Shown piece by piece: positions 44,196-57,194 of a stretch of 64,000 nt of DNA. The first letter of the stretch is position 1, and each line of letters opens with the position of its first letter. The notes beneath the pieces are model-generated. The model was not told the DNA's origin. It searched no databases and saw only the letters and a list, made by a program, of their open reading frames with translations. The stretch spans positions 4,607,353-4,671,352 of the forward strand of contig CM119271.1 in assembly GCA_051294375.1 (NCBI GenBank). Direction: 5' to 3'. The translations under genes were made by a program, and so were the position numbers. The stretch is from Paraspadella gotoi. Taxonomy: Eukaryota; Chaetognatha.

Positions 44196-44426
44196 ATGTC
44201 GAACCGGAAATTAACTCTGGAACCGGAAGCGGTCGTCGGCGGCGGCGGCGGCGGCGGCGGATTCGGAAAATCGTCACGCGCGTCGATAGAACGAGATGGA
44301 ACCGAATCACCGGAAATTCCATTCATCAGAACCAAATTACATCCGGAGTCGGTAAACGTCCATCGTTTGCCGACGTCGAGTGGTCCGTTGGTGACGGTTA
44401 TCGGTGGAGCTCGTCCGCTTGGGTGA
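44196..44426 (+). CDS. possible hypothetical exon with Gly run
   Basis: An ATG-started frame of 76 codons in a locally GC-richer patch: MSNRKLTLEPEAVVGG, a run of eight Gly, then GFGKSSRASIERDGTESPEI and LVTVIGGARPLG. Base use is like the supported exons (many CGG/TCG codons). No family recognised and no partner exon found, so it may be a first exon of an unseen gene or chance. Confidence 0.2.
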   Translation: MSNRKLTLEPEAVVGGGGGGGGFGKSSRASIERDGTESPEIPFIRTKLHPESVNVHRLPTSSGPLVTVIGGARPLG

Positions 44427-45437
44427 TGGGCGAGTTAGTTCACGCCGAGTTCAAACTCCCTTTGTGAGTTTCGGAAATTGAAATGTCTGTAAATTTTTGA
44501 ATCATTGTTCACGCGTTGTAAGAGCCGAATTCCCATGCCGTACTAAACGAGTTTTGTCCTCATCAATATGTTTCTCCCCGTTATGTAATCACTAATCAGT
44601 AATCAGTAATCAGTAATCAGTCATACTTTCGTTTAACCTTTATTTAACCTTTAGTAATAACAATTAAATCCGAACTTGCATTACTCCCAATTACAACGCA
44701 ACAACCATTGTTTTCGATTACATTCGGACTCGACCATTAGGTCTAATTATATCCTGGTTTTTTTTTTCCAACGGGGAAAGTGGCAGGTTATTTCATTAGC
44801 GGAAGTGACGGGGTTGTTTTCGCTCCGGCGTCCGATGACGGGGATTAATTTCTGTCGGGAGGAATAAAAGGAAAGTTGATTGCGTTTTTTCTTTCTTTTT
44901 TTTCTCTCTCCTTTTTTCTTTCTTTTTTTTTTTTTTTAATATAGTGAGAAGAGAATTTACCGGAGGGACATAGAGTCGGGCGGCATTCCACGCAATCATC
45001 GGATTTACTAGAAAAGATAATGATTGGTTATTGGTTGGCGTTGGTTATTGGGTTAATAGCGAACCAAAGCCTCGCCAGATGCCGTTTGGTCTTTGTAAAA
45101 ATAATTATCTCTTTGTTCAATAAGAAAACCATATGGGCTCACCTCGTATGCTTGGAAACCGTAACCTAATTTACATCTTCCCCGGCAAGCGTTATGTCAG
45201 TACCATGGGGCGATTTGAAGTTTTAAAGCATTTTTAGAACCGTAAGTCATAAGAGCCAGCGCCAATGATCACGAAACAGCTTTGACTTGTCGGCAACCTT
45301 TCGGCAGATGGTCCCGAGTTACGTGTTGTGTTCCGTCTTTGTTACTTCCCTTTTATGCTCATCTCTCTGCAAGACTGCTCTCTTCCCAAAGCGCTTATTG
45401 AAATCGCTCTCTCTTCAACATCGCTCTTCTCTTAAAA

Positions 45438-45478
<41 letters not shown>

Positions 45479-45624
45479 GAGATTTACTTTCTCTCCTGGA
45501 ATCTCAACTCGCCATCGCGTCTCTCGATCGACGGACATAAAAATTGCGACGCGAAAGCGACATCGGTGTGGTCATCGTCCACTTTGTGAACAATGGAATC
45601 TAACTCGTTTTCGGCTTCTCCTCT

Positions 45625-45703
<79 letters not shown>
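45625..45703. repeat. (CT)n array
   Basis: Pure CT dinucleotide array of about 75 bp. Confidence 0.95.
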
Positions 45704-45704
<1 letters not shown>

Positions 45705-47509
45705 CTCTCCGCTCCCCTCCCACGCTCCCCCCAAAACACAGATTGGCCCCTCGGATTGGATTGACCATAATGTTGATGGCCTACTTGGATTGCTAACGGT
45801 GGGGAGGAGCGATTTAGGTTTGACTCCGCGACGAAGATTTTCTCGATCAGGTTGGGGCATCGGTTAGATGTGGGGGGGGGGCACCTGCAGGGGGGTGTAA
45901 AGGAGATTAGGGAGGACGCCTGGGGGCGGGAGGAGGAGAGAAAATCTAAGCGAATGGACCCATACTTAAACATAAGCGAGTTTTCCAAACAAATTTCTAT
46001 AAACGTTTTCATTTCTTTTTTAACTAAATTAATTAATGATGATTTATTTTTAAGACAAAGTCTTTTTTATTCGTCCTCTCATGTACATTGTACAATTTAA
46101 GCAATTCATTCGTCCACAACTACGTAAAACTTCCAAGTTTAGACCGAGATTAAACCTGATATTAAAATTTGGCTTTTCTTGAAATTTCAGGACCCACAGA
46201 GAGGACTAAATCCATTTTTTTACCCCCAGGATAAAATTTATCATCGCGTGCGTCCGACCGCATTAAGAAAGGAATTAACGAGTACAAAATAGATATTATT
46301 ACGGAACTATAAACTTTCCCACCACGTGTTAAAAAAAACAAACTTGGTTGATTCTTAAATCCTCAAACCCACAAAGTTTTGCTTTTATTTTAAAACAAAA
46401 CATAAATTCTATCTCGATAAAGTTTTTCTCTATCTGACTTCCTCCTCTTTCTTCTCTTTCTATTTTTTAAATCTCGCAACGGTACTTAAATAAATTTATA
46501 ATTTTGCCTAATGAAATTAATCAAAAACGAAAAAAGCATCCCGTCAGTTTCGGCAGCTGAGCTCGAAAAAAAAAGGTCACGTCATACGAGATATAACGGG
46601 GGACGAATTGTCAACCGAAAATGAAATACTAAAACACTCAACTGTTTAATTTCTCCTAATTCATAAATAAATACACATATCTTCTTTTGTCGATCCCTAT
46701 CTTTTCTTAACTTATCTTTCTTTATCTTCGTCGCGCTGCTTCGGCCGACCGCGAAAGACAGTCCGACTGTCCGACAAGCTCTGTCTCTTCGAGGCAGCCA
46801 AACCAACCTGCGCAGCCTTACCTCTCCAGGCTTAAATTCAAATTTAAATATTCTTTCCCCAAAATCGGATCGCGTCGCCGGCATCAAGCTTCGAAGTGAG
46901 TAAAACTTACCAAATTCAGATCTTAAAAAAAAATACGAGAGAAAAAAAAAGCGACGAAAATAATTGACGGGTTTTCGTCTCGTCTCATCGAAGAGAGAAC
47001 GAGTTTACTTACCTCTAATCCTAAAAGGTAAGGTCGCTACAACACTTTACGCTACGTCTGCATGGATGACCGATCACCCGAAGTGTCGAAGCAAAACGCC
47101 CTTTCAGCCCCTAATAGACGGAGTTACTGGGTTAATGGGCGGTTTCTCTTCTAATTCAGAGTTCGTTGCCCGAAAAACGTCCCTAGCAAAGATGACTCGC
47201 CCCGCGCTCGTCATTTAGAAAGCTTTTATTAAAAGTTTTAAGAATTTGCTCATACTGAGAAAGCGTTAGAGAGTTAACTCTTTCCAAAACGACCGCCTTT
47301 GATAATCTATCATTTCCATTTCTTGCGAAACAACGTTGCCAAAAAAAGGAAATAAAAAAAACAGTAAAAGGTCATTTTTTTAAAAAACTGCAGATTAATC
47401 TTTTAATATTTTTAGTTTAGTTCAGATAATATTTTTTAGTAGTAGAGTGTTTGAAATTTTTGTGATTAAATTTTCTGCATACGCCGGTTTTTCAAAGAAC
47501 AGTTTATTT

Positions 47510-47854
47510 TAGTACACGTTTTCATTAATCACATTGAAAGAGAGAGAGAAGAGAGAGAGGAGAGAGAAGAGGAGAGAGGAGAGAGAGAGAGAGGAGGTGC
47601 AAAATCTGTGATATGAATTTTCAAGAACAAAGAGAGATAAAAGCCGCAGCAAAATAAATAAATAAATGAATAATAGAAAAAAATTTAAACTATTAATCAT
47701 GTTATGTAATATAAATTTATTTAATTCTACCTTTCAGTTTTTATTGGTCCCCGCTCAAGGGCGCTCCCAGATTTCGGGGATTTCTCGTTCCGACGGGTTT
47801 TTCGGTCTCCCCTTTTGCAGTTCATCGAGTGCGGCGCGACCGAGTAACGCGTAT

Positions 47855-47914
<60 letters not shown>

Positions 47915-48047
47915 TCTCTCTCTCTCTCTTCGCCGACTGAATTCGTCAAAACTCCAAAACCCGTTTGTGTCGCTGTTTCGAAAGTTAAAAAATAAAAAAT
48001 CGTAATCCCTAAAAGAANNNNNNNNNNNNNNNNNNNNNNNNNACGAA

Positions 48048-48105
<58 letters not shown>

Positions 48106-48360
48106 TGCAAAATCTGTGATATGAATTTTCAAGAACAAAGAGAGATAAAAGCCGCAGCAAAATAAATAAATAAATGAATAATAGAAAAAAATTTAAACTA
48201 TTAATCATGTTATGTAATATAAATTTATTTAATTCTACCTTTCAGTTTTTATTGGTCCCCGCTCAAGGCGCTCCAGATTTCGGGGATTTCTCGTTCCGAC
48301 GGGTTTTTCGGTCTCCCCTTTTGCAGTTCATCGAGTGCGGCGCGACCGAGTCAACGCGTA

Positions 48361-48457
<97 letters not shown>

Positions 48458-48540
48458 CGACTGAATTCGTCAAAACTCCAAAACCCGTTTGTGTCGCTGG
48501 TTTCGAAAGTTAAAAAATAAAAAATCGTAATCCCTAAAAG
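47510..48540. repeat. direct duplication across a 25-N gap upstream of Rab27
   Basis: The sequence with GTGCAAAATCTGTGATATG, TTTTTATTGGTCCCCGCTCA, GTGCGGCGCGACCGAGT, a CT array and CTCCAAAACCCGTTTGTGTC occurs at about 47597-48017 and again at about 48104-48540. The two halves differ mainly in CT-array length and single-base indels. The gap (48018-48042) lies exactly between. Probably the 5' UTR/promoter region of the Rab27-like gene, written twice. Confidence 0.85.
48018..48042. other. assembly gap (25 N)
   Basis: Run of 25 N between the two copies of the Rab27 5' flank. Confidence 1.
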
Positions 48541-48939
48541 AAAAAAAAAAACGAAATGCGACGCAAACGAGAAAATACTCAAAATCGGACCCGAAAAATG
48601 ATTTTGTGACAAAAAAAAAACAAAACAAACGAGTATCGATGGATGAACGAACAAAAACGACAGAAATAAAATCCGGACAGTGAACATTTTCGCGATCGAA
48701 TCCGCGACCTACGAGATCCAACTAAAGTAAACGAAAGAAAGTGAGAAAAACAAATATAAATATAAAAGAACAAATAAAGATTAAAAGAAACTATGAATTT
48801 ATAAGCCTTGAGTTTACGATCAAATAAAAAAAAATAACCAAGCCATCGATCAAACTGTAAAAACGAAATTCGCCAACGATCAAAAAAAACCAACGAAAAC
48901 AAAAAGCAAAACCACTTCACCCACCACCCACCACCCACC

Positions 48940-50907
48940 ATGTCCTTTCGATCCATCCCTTCCATTACGGTCACGGACGACGGAACGCCCCCTCAGGAGA
49001 AGCAAGTCTCTGCGGCGTCAACGCTTCCGGCGCGCGGTAAGCCATCCGCCGATAAAAAGGCCGACTTTCCGCTCCTAAACGCAAACGGTACGACATTCTC
49101 GTCAAGTTGCTGTCGCTCGGGGATTCCGGCGTCGGCAAGACCTCCATGCTGCGTCGGTACACGGAAGGGTTCTTCGAATCCAAGGTTGGTTGAGGGTGGG
49201 TTGTCGTCTTGCTATTAATATTTTTTTTTTATTCCTTATTATTATTGTTATTGTTGATACATTCGTTTAGAGTAGATATAATTTTATTGCTTCGCGTGAC
49301 TTTTTTTAACGAAATTATTGATACTGATAATTTAATATGGATTATACGTTGTGTTGTGTGTGCACTGTGCACTGTGCTCAGTGAATTGTACGGTAATAGT
49401 CCTGACGATTGGTGAATGTGCAACATAATTGATTAGAGCAAATGGGAACCCAGGACCTTATCTTCTAACCTAAACCTCTTTAATCATATCGCAGGTCGGC
49501 AGCACCGTTGGATCGACTTCTACGAGAAGATCGTCGAGTGGGATCCTCCGAAAGGAGATGACGGTGAGTTGGATGCTGCAAAGTATACGAATGTTGGGAC
49601 GAGCTATTGGAGATCCCTTAATGGTGCATAGTGCCTATTTCTCATATCGATTCTTTATCATAACGACTTCAGGCTGTATTCGACCATAACCGTGAAGGTA
49701 AACTGCTCACGATGACTCCTTTCAACTCACCCCATCCGCCCCCCCTATCTTTCCTCTAAAACCCCCCCACTATTCCAGCCGCCCCTACCCTCAAAAGCTC
49801 AAACCGTCTTCCTCCAACTCTGGGACACCGCGGGCCAAGAGAGATTCCGCTCTCTGACCACCACCTTCTTTCGCGACGCCATGGGATTCATCCTCGTGTT
49901 CGACGTCACCAAACTGGAGTCCTTTCACCACGTGCGTACGTGGCGGAGCAGCTGTCCGAATACGCGTACAGCAGGAGCCGGACGTCGTATTGTGCGGGAA
50001 TAAGGTGAGAGGAGGAAGTGAGGGGAGAAGAAATGGATTTTTTTTTTTAAAGCAAAACCCCGGTCGGCGAAATTAAATTTATTTATTTTTAGTTTAGTTC
50101 CGACAATATTATATTAATAATATACAGGTCAGTCACGAGAGCGTGTAGGAAGCAGACATGGTTGTTGCATATGTAATTTCGTCGGGATAAGGATGAGCAG
50201 GATGGATAGATGAAGTGTGTTGAGCGATAGAAAGAGTAGTTTAATTTCTGCCAAGACCCCCCAAGATTTAAGGGCCCAATTGAGAGATTTGAGAGAATTT
50301 TGATTATTGATATGAGAGACGAGGAGGAGGAGGGAGGACAGAGAAGAAGGGCATAGGGGAAGATACAGGAGAAGCGGGGGAGGGGAGCGGGGGGAGAGAG
50401 GGTAAAGGACGAAAAGAGAAAGAATGAAAACAAGGAAAAAAGAGAGAGAGAAGGTCAAGTCGAGTATGAGAGGTCATATCAATTTGGTTCTGTCGATGTA
50501 GTTCTTTTTCGTCTGAGTCGTAGGTCGCGGAGTCACCATAATCTATTTAAATTGTCATCGTGCAATAAAGAAGCCACGTAAGTCCAACAGAAAATGTTGT
50601 ATCGATCTGTGGTCTTGGACAGACGTAAATCAGCGCCATCTTTGCCACTCCCATTTCCGTTTCATCCCTCCCAGGTCGACACCGGCGCCAAACGTTGCGT
50701 CAAGGCGGAAGACGCCAAGTTGCTGGCGGAAAGAGTTGGGCTACCCCTACATCGAGACGAGCGCCAAAACGGGTCAGGGGATCGACGAGGCGTTCGAAGT
50801 CCTGTTGAAGTTGGTCATGCGGAGGATCTACAAGATGAGCGGGATGGAGGCCATGACCAAGATCAAACCAAGCTGGAGTTCGTTGACAAGGAAAGTGCGC
50901 CTGTTGA
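48940..50907 (+). pseudogene. unit A copy of Rab27-like gene 1, broken by 1-base indels
   Basis: Exons 48940-49184, 49495-49563, 49779-50004 and 50675-50907 match unit B (53371-57194) almost base for base, introns included. Every exon has single-base losses or gains, mostly in homopolymers (for example CCGCTCC against CCGGCTCC, GTTGGATC against GTTGGGATC, CGTGGCGG against CGTGGGCGG, GGAAAGAG against GGAAGAG). No full protein can be read. Coding and intron sequence are equally conserved, which argues for consensus errors in a second haplotype or contig rather than an ageing pseudogene. Confidence 0.8.
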
Positions 50908-51705
50908 TGGAGAGAATGGTCGCACCGACTTGCTACTGGGGAATCATCATGCGAATGAATAAAAGTCCGATGATGAGTCTTCGCGAAAGTTTTTTTCCCC
51001 GACACGTCAATCCTCGAGCCCTCCGTCCAGGATCGGACATTCTGCAAAAAAAAAAAATTGTTCCGCCAATATTTTTGTTTTTGACAAAACTTTCTGCCCG
51101 ACTTCTTTGGCCAAACGCATTCGGTGATAACGCAAGGCCGGGATAAATGGTCAAATTTTCGGCGTTTTCCCGGCGTTTTCTGACGTTTTCTCGGCGTTCT
51201 TGTGCTTCTACTTTTAAAGAGAATAAGTTCGAGATCCTCGGTCGGGTTTTTTTGTTTTTTTATTAATCCAGACTAATATTTATCTATTTTATACCGCCCA
51301 ATTTTTTCTCCATACTTAATCGAAATCTCGTTTTGTGATAGAATATTTATGAAAAAACCCCTGTATCTTTTGTTTTTGTATAGATGAAAGTTGAAAGATT
51401 CGAAAGAATCTCGGCATTAAAAATCGTGAGTCGCGAAGATACAAATATAAAATTCGTGGAAAATCAGGAAGTCTACGAGAATTAATGCGGATAAATAATA
51501 AAAAATTAGTGAAGTAAATATTAGAAACGAAACAAAAACAACATTTCTAAGACGATGTCACAGAAATAAAGATGACATTGAAAACGAACTTGCGAAAACT
51601 GGCGCCGTAATATCTCGCCACTATCAAAACTCTCCCGCTCTTCCTCAATCCCGTTCCATTTCAGCGCTACCCTTCCCTCCCCTTTTTCGGATTTAAAAAA
51701 GTAAA

Positions 51706-52972
51706 ATGCCATCTTCCATTCCGTTGGCTTCGTCACCGTCGGCCTCGCGGTCGTCGACGAACAACTCCGACACGGTCTGCTTCAAGTTTTTGACGCTGGG
51801 CGACGCCGGAGTCGGGAAGACGTCCTTCATCGTCAAGTGAGATCAGTGCAAAAAGTGTGGAGTGGGTGATTTAATAAATTAATTTGCATATCGCAGAAAA
51901 TAACGTTACCGGTTGTCAAAACTTTGTTTTTCCCCCAGTGAGTCAATCTTTTTTTTTAGTTAAGTATTCTTAAAGTATATCTTTCTGTGATGAAATTGGT
52001 GCAACCAATATAAAACTGTTCATTCACTAAATAAACAAACTATATTTTATACTACATTTAAACGAATGGACGAATCGTTTAACTATTCTATAAAAACCCG
52101 CTTGAGTCATTGTCGCATTAAAATCAATAACTGTAGATTGTGAAACATATATCAAAATAAAAAGTTTGTTTTTTTCTAAAATAAACCATTAAAACCTAAG
52201 AATTTCTCCCTCGATCACCCAGATACCTCCACCCGGAACTCCCTATCGACTCGGACTACGACGCCACGTTGGCTTCGACTTTTACCAAACGACGCTCGAT
52301 CCCGTGACGTCGGCGACGGCGACGAGAGACGACGACGACGCTGAGAACAGACGATGTCGTCGTCGCCAAAAGTCGGACGGTCAACTTGCAGGTTGAATTG
52401 ATTGATTGATCGGACAGGCTGGTTCGATTTGCTTGCTTGATGATTGATTTTTTTTTTCATCGGTTTGTCTTCATAGATTTTGCGATCGATTGATCGATTG
52501 GTTGTGCGGTTAGTTTGGTCGTCTTGTTTGATAGCTCGTTAGAATTCACTTTTTATTAAGAACTAGCTGTCTGGTTTGTTGGCCAGTTTTTACTTTAAGC
52601 CTATTTGATTGTTTGTTTTACGGGTATATTCTCGATTTATTTGTTTATCAGTTTCTTGGTCGATTACATCAATAGCTAATAACTTTACTAACGTTTATGT
52701 TCATTCCTTAATTTGTTTCATATCTGTTCTTCATTCTTTTTTTTTTTCTTTTTTTTTTTTGTCGTTTTCACATCTCTCGGTGACAATCCGTGCGAGTCAA
52801 TCTTAAAACTGGAAGGAAAATATTTTCCCCTCACCACCTTCCTGCTTCTCTTTCCACTCCCACCCCCCCCTTCCCCTCACCCCATCCAACCCCTTTTCCC
52901 CCTACTCCCCCCCACTACAATCAGCTCTGGGACACGGCCGGCCAAGAACGGTTCCGCTCCCTCACGTCCACC
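51706..52972 (+). pseudogene. unit A copy of Rab27-like gene 2, truncated
   Basis: Exons 51706-51836 and 52223-52391 and the first 48 bases of exon 3 (from 52925) match unit B. Exon 2 has indels (GCCACGTTGG against GCCACCGTTGG). At 52972, within exon 3 (after the DTAGQE-equivalent and RFRSLTST), the sequence jumps directly into the 5' UTR of gene 1. This is the tandem junction. Confidence 0.85.
51989..52050. mobile_element. fragment of MITE family 1 in Rab27-like gene 2 intron
   Basis: TGAAATTGGTGCAACCAATA then TTCATTCACTAAATAAAC resembles the outer end of the family-1 arms. The same fragment is at 58253-58315 in unit B. Confidence 0.45.
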
Positions 52973-53370
52973 TAAAAAAAAACGAAATGCGACGCAAACG
53001 AGAAAATACTCAAAATCGGACCCGAAAAATGATTTTGTGACAAAAAAAAACAAAACAAACGAGTATCGATGGATGAACGAACAAAAACGACAGAAATAAA
53101 ATCCGGACAAGTGAACATTTTCGCGATCGAATCCAGCGACCTACGAGATCCAACTAAAGTAAACGAAAGAAAGTGAGAAAAACAAATATAAATATAAAAG
53201 AACAAATAAAGATTAAAAGAAACTATGAATTTATAAGCCTTGAGTTTACGATCAAATAAAAAAAAATAACCAAGCCCATCGATCAAACTGTAAAACGAAA
53301 TTCGCCAACGATCAAAAAAACCAACGAAAACAAAAAGCAAAACCACTTCACCCACCACCCACCACCCACC

Positions 53371-56300
53371 ATGTCCTTTCGATCCATCCCTTCCATTACG
53401 GTCACGGACGACGGAACGCCCCCTCAGGAGAAGCAAGTCTCTGCGGCGTCAACGCTTCCGGCGCGCGGTAAGCCATCCGCCGATAAAAAGGCCGACTTTC
53501 CGGCTCCTAAACGCAAACGGTACGACATTCTCGTCAAGTTGCTGTCGCTCGGGGATTCCGGCGTCGGCAAGACCTCCATGCTGCGTCGGTACACGGAAGG
53601 GTTCTTCGAATCCAAGGTTGGTTGAGGGTGGGTTGTCGTCTTGCTATTAATATTTTTTTTTATTCCTTATTATTATTGTTATTGTTGATACATTCGTTTA
53701 GAGTAGATATAATTTTATTGCTTCGCGTGACTTTTTTTAACGAAATTATTGATACTTGATAATTTAATATGGATTATACGTTGTGTTGTGTGTGCACTGT
53801 GCACTGTGCTCAGTGAATTGTACGGTAATAGTCCTGACGATTGGTGAATGTGCAACATAATTGATTAGAGCAAATGGGAACCCAGGAACCTTATCTTCTA
53901 AACCTAAACCTCTTTAATCATATCGCAGGTCGGCAGCACCGTTGGGATCGACTTCTACGAGAAGATCGTCGAGTGGGATCCTCCGAAAGGAGATGACGGT
54001 GAGTTGGATGCTGCAAAGTATACGAATGTTGGGACGAGCTATTGGAGATCCCTTAATGGTGCATAGTGCCTATTTCTCATATCGATTCTTTATCATAACG
54101 ACTTCAGGCTGTATTCGACCATAACCGTGAAGGTAAACTGCTCACGATGACTCCTTTCAACTCACCCCATCCGCCCCCCCTATCTTTTCCCATCTAAAAC
54201 CCCCCCACTATTCCAGCCGCCCCTACCCTCAAAGCTCAAACCGTCTTCCTCCAACTCTGGGACACCGCGGGCCAAGAGAGATTCCGCTCTCTGACCACCA
54301 CCTTCTTTCGCGACGCCATGGGATTCATCCTCGTGTTCGACGTCACCAAACTGGAGTCCTTTCACCACGTGCGTACGTGGGCGGAGCAGCTGTCCGAATA
54401 CGCGTACAGCGAGGAGCCGGACGTCGTATTGTGCGGGAATAAGGTGAGAGGAGGGAAGTGAGGGGAGAAGGAAATGGATTTTTTTTTTTTAAAAAAGCCA
54501 AAACCCCGGTCGGCGAAAGTTAAATATTATTTTATTTTTAGTTTAGTTCCGACAATATTTTAATATTTTAATATTTTAATATTTTAATATTAGAGATGAA
54601 ACGAAAATTCGTTGTAATAGCAATTTTATTATTTATTTAATGTAACATGTTTTCGACGTTTTAAGTTTTTTGCGAGTTTCTCATCAGGCAAGTGAATTCA
54701 ATAGACAATAATTTTTAAACATGGTAGTTTGAGAGAGAGAGAAGAAAGAGAGGAGAGAGAGTTTTCCAACAAAGGAAATTGAGCAGGATAGTGGTCAGAA
54801 TGTGAGGACAGGTGAAAGTAGGGAAAGAGGAGAGTAAAATGATTTGAAATTGGCTGAAAAGAGGAAAAGAGAGAGAAGAGAGAGAGAGGAGAGAAGCAGG
54901 AGAGGACACAGGGATCAATACATTAGGCAATGTACAACAGGTGAAAAATTTTTTAGAAAAACTAAATATTTCAACAAAGTTAATAATAAATTAATTGTTA
55001 GCTGATGATTCGTTAGTAAGAGAAAATGAATAGTTAAGAATAAGTGATGATGCGATAGATAAGTTAAGATAAGTGAAATCAGTAAGGTTAAGAAAAAGAG
55101 CTCAAAAAATGAGGCTGCCCCCCCCAGCCGGGCAAATGTGACGGACGTAACGATGTAGTTCGGGTCATTGGCCTGTCATAGGCTGAGATCGATTATTTGT
55201 GGTGGGAATGGGACAGGGCAAGGCTGGATCTTGGTAATGATCCGGCTGGAAAAATGGCCCAATGCATACACTTCGGAAATTCTCTCTGAACCTGATAGGC
55301 CCTGCCGAACGCCTCTCTGCTCACCCTGACGGTGAGGTGGGCCGATTGCTGTTCGGGCCTGTATTTGGGGACCAGGTGATTACATGACTCCTCCCCTCTC
55401 TTGTTAGCTGTCGTTTGGGCGGACGCTCAGCACGAGAAGAGTCCGCGCCAAAGTTGCTGGCAAGCCGTTGAGGCATCGGACGTCAATTGGCCTGCTGAGA
55501 GGCCCGCCTGACCCGTATGAGGAGGACAGGGGAATCACCGTGCGGCTGAGGTGGGTTGGGTGCTCCACCACAGTATTGATAAGCGAATCAATAGCTTGGA
55601 GGGAGTTCGAATCGTCCTCTCATCACGGTTTCAAAGAGGCGTTCGAGTGCCTTGATGTAAATTGCCTCTTAATACCTCTGAGAACCAGTTTGGTCATGGG
55701 ACAGCACAGAGACAGTCTTCTTCTCTGAACAGATGTCCCAATAGTTGTTGCGTGTTCTGCAACTGCCGATCAGATAGTGCCCTCTAGAGTCGCGATAGGC
55801 GTGATATGTTGTTGGAACCTATCCTGATATAGACTTTCCTGTCTCGCCACGGTATGCTGCTGTGCAGGGTTGGTTCGACCGCCTCCTTGCACAGGCCGCC
55901 CAATAGACTGGCTCCTGATGTTTTTCGGTCTGGGGAATTTTTGTCTTCGCGTTTCACGCAATTGCCTCACCGTAAAGAGCTCGCGGGTTCGATCACTGAA
56001 CTGGAGATCCCTGCTTTGGCCTTCCTGGTGAGCTGGGGGTGGTCAGGCAGCTCATTTTTGAGCTCTTGTTTCTTACCTTACTATTTCACTTATCTTTAAC
56101 GTCTATCTATCCCTCAATACTTATTCTTCTATTTATTTCATTTTCTCTTACTAACAATCATCAGTAACAATTAATTTATTATTACTTTTGTTAAATATTT
56201 AGTTTTTCTAAAAAAATTTTCACTGTTGTACATTGCCTAATGTATTGATCTCCTGTGCTCTCTCTCGTCTCCTCTCTCTCTCTCTCTCTTTTTCTTTTCA

Positions 56301-56619
56301 CCAATTTCAAAAAATCATTTACTCTCTCTTTCCCTACTTTCACCTGTCCACACATCTGACCACTATCCTTGCTCAATTCTTTGTTGGAACTCTCTCTCTC
56401 TCTCTTTTCTCTCTCTCTCTCTAAACTAATGTTAAAAATTATTGGTCTATTGCAATTCCTTGCTGATGAAGACTCGCAAAAACTAAGAGTCGAACTGTAC
56501 ATTAAATAAAATAAATTGCTATTTATACAACGAATTTTTCGTTTCATCTCTAACTATTCTAAATAGCAAAAAAAGAAAGTCAAAATAAATATTTTAATAT
56601 TTTTAATATTTTAATATTT

Positions 56620-56703
<84 letters not shown>

Positions 56704-56727
56704 GAGGAGAGAGAGAGGAAGAGAGAA

Positions 56728-56772
<45 letters not shown>

Positions 56773-57194
56773 CAAAATGGTTTGGATCTTTTTCGTCTGA
56801 GGTCGTAAGGTCGCGGAGTCACCATAATCTATTTAAATTGTCATCGTGCAATAGAGAAGCCACGTAAGTCCAACAGAAAATGTTGTATCGATCTGTGGTC
56901 TTGGACAGACGTAAATCAGCGCCATCTTTGCCACTCCCATTTCCGTTTCATCCCTCCCAGGTCGACACCGGCGCCAAACGTTGCGTCAAGGCGGAAGACG
57001 CCAAGTTGCTGGCGGAAGAGTTGGGCTACCCCTACATCGAGACGAGCGCCAAAACGGGTCAGGGGATCGACGAGGCGTTCGAAGTCCTGTTGAAGTTGGT
57101 CATGCGGAGGATCTACAAGATGAGCGGGATGGAGGCCATGACCAAGATCAAACCCAAGCTGGAGTTCGTTGACAAGGAAAAGTGCGCCTGTTGA
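53371..57194 (+). CDS. Rab27-like small GTPase, gene 1 (intact copy)
   Basis: Exons 53371-53616, 53929-53998, 54217-54443 and 56961-57194 join in phase to 258 codons. An extension of about 50 residues precedes [20 protein letters not shown] (P-loop). Then [20 protein letters not shown], an interswitch loop longer than in most Rabs, as in Rab27. [20 protein letters not shown] (switch II), CGNKVD (G4) and [20 protein letters not shown] (G5) follow, then LVMRRIYK. It ends CAC, a double-Cys prenylation site. Rab27 controls docking and release of secretory vesicles and lysosome-related organelles. Intron 3 (54444-56960) is enlarged by a 2-kb fold-back element and a GA array. The start is the first ATG, after a CCACC run. 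Confidence 0.8.
54645..54687 (-). ncRNA. decayed hammerhead-like motif 5 (left arm)
   Basis: On the - strand CTGATGAGAAACTCGC is followed after a poorly paired stretch by GTCGAAAACATGTTA. The core words remain (CTGATGA, GAAAACATGT) but stem II no longer pairs cleanly and there is one extra A in GAAAAC. Probably inactive. Confidence 0.35.
56463..56500 (+). ncRNA. decayed hammerhead-like motif 6 (right arm)
   Basis: CTGATGA (56463-56469), A, GACTC and GAGTC still pair, but GAAAC has become GAAC and ACATGT is rearranged to CTGTACATT. The catalytic core is broken. Confidence 0.4.
56621..56770. repeat. (GA)n array in Rab27-like intron 3
   Basis: Interrupted GA array of about 150 bp directly downstream of the fold-back element. 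Confidence 0.9.

Larger units (their letters stand above)
54591..56552. mobile_element. 2-kb fold-back element with about 0.5-kb arms carrying hammerhead-like motifs
   Basis: Arms run roughly 54591-55118 and 56045-56552 and are mirrored throughout. Outer GAGATGAAACGAAAATTCG, hammerhead-like motif, GA/CT tract, CCAACAAAG-AATTGAGC, GGTCAGAATGTGAGGACAGG, AATACATTAGGCAATGTACA and GAGCTCAAAAAATGAG each reappear inverted. The centre of about 0.9 kb is GC-richer; one frame (55468-55728) gives an 86-residue peptide of no known family. AATATTTTAATATTTT flanks both sides. It sits in intron 3 of Rab27-like gene 1 and is absent from the matching place of unit A. Confidence 0.8.

Noticed and set aside
55468-55728. 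An 86-residue protein encoded by the fold-back element
   Set aside because: No known domain, no relative in the window that keeps the frame, and the shorter element at 26.6-27.5 kb lacks it; it may be chance.
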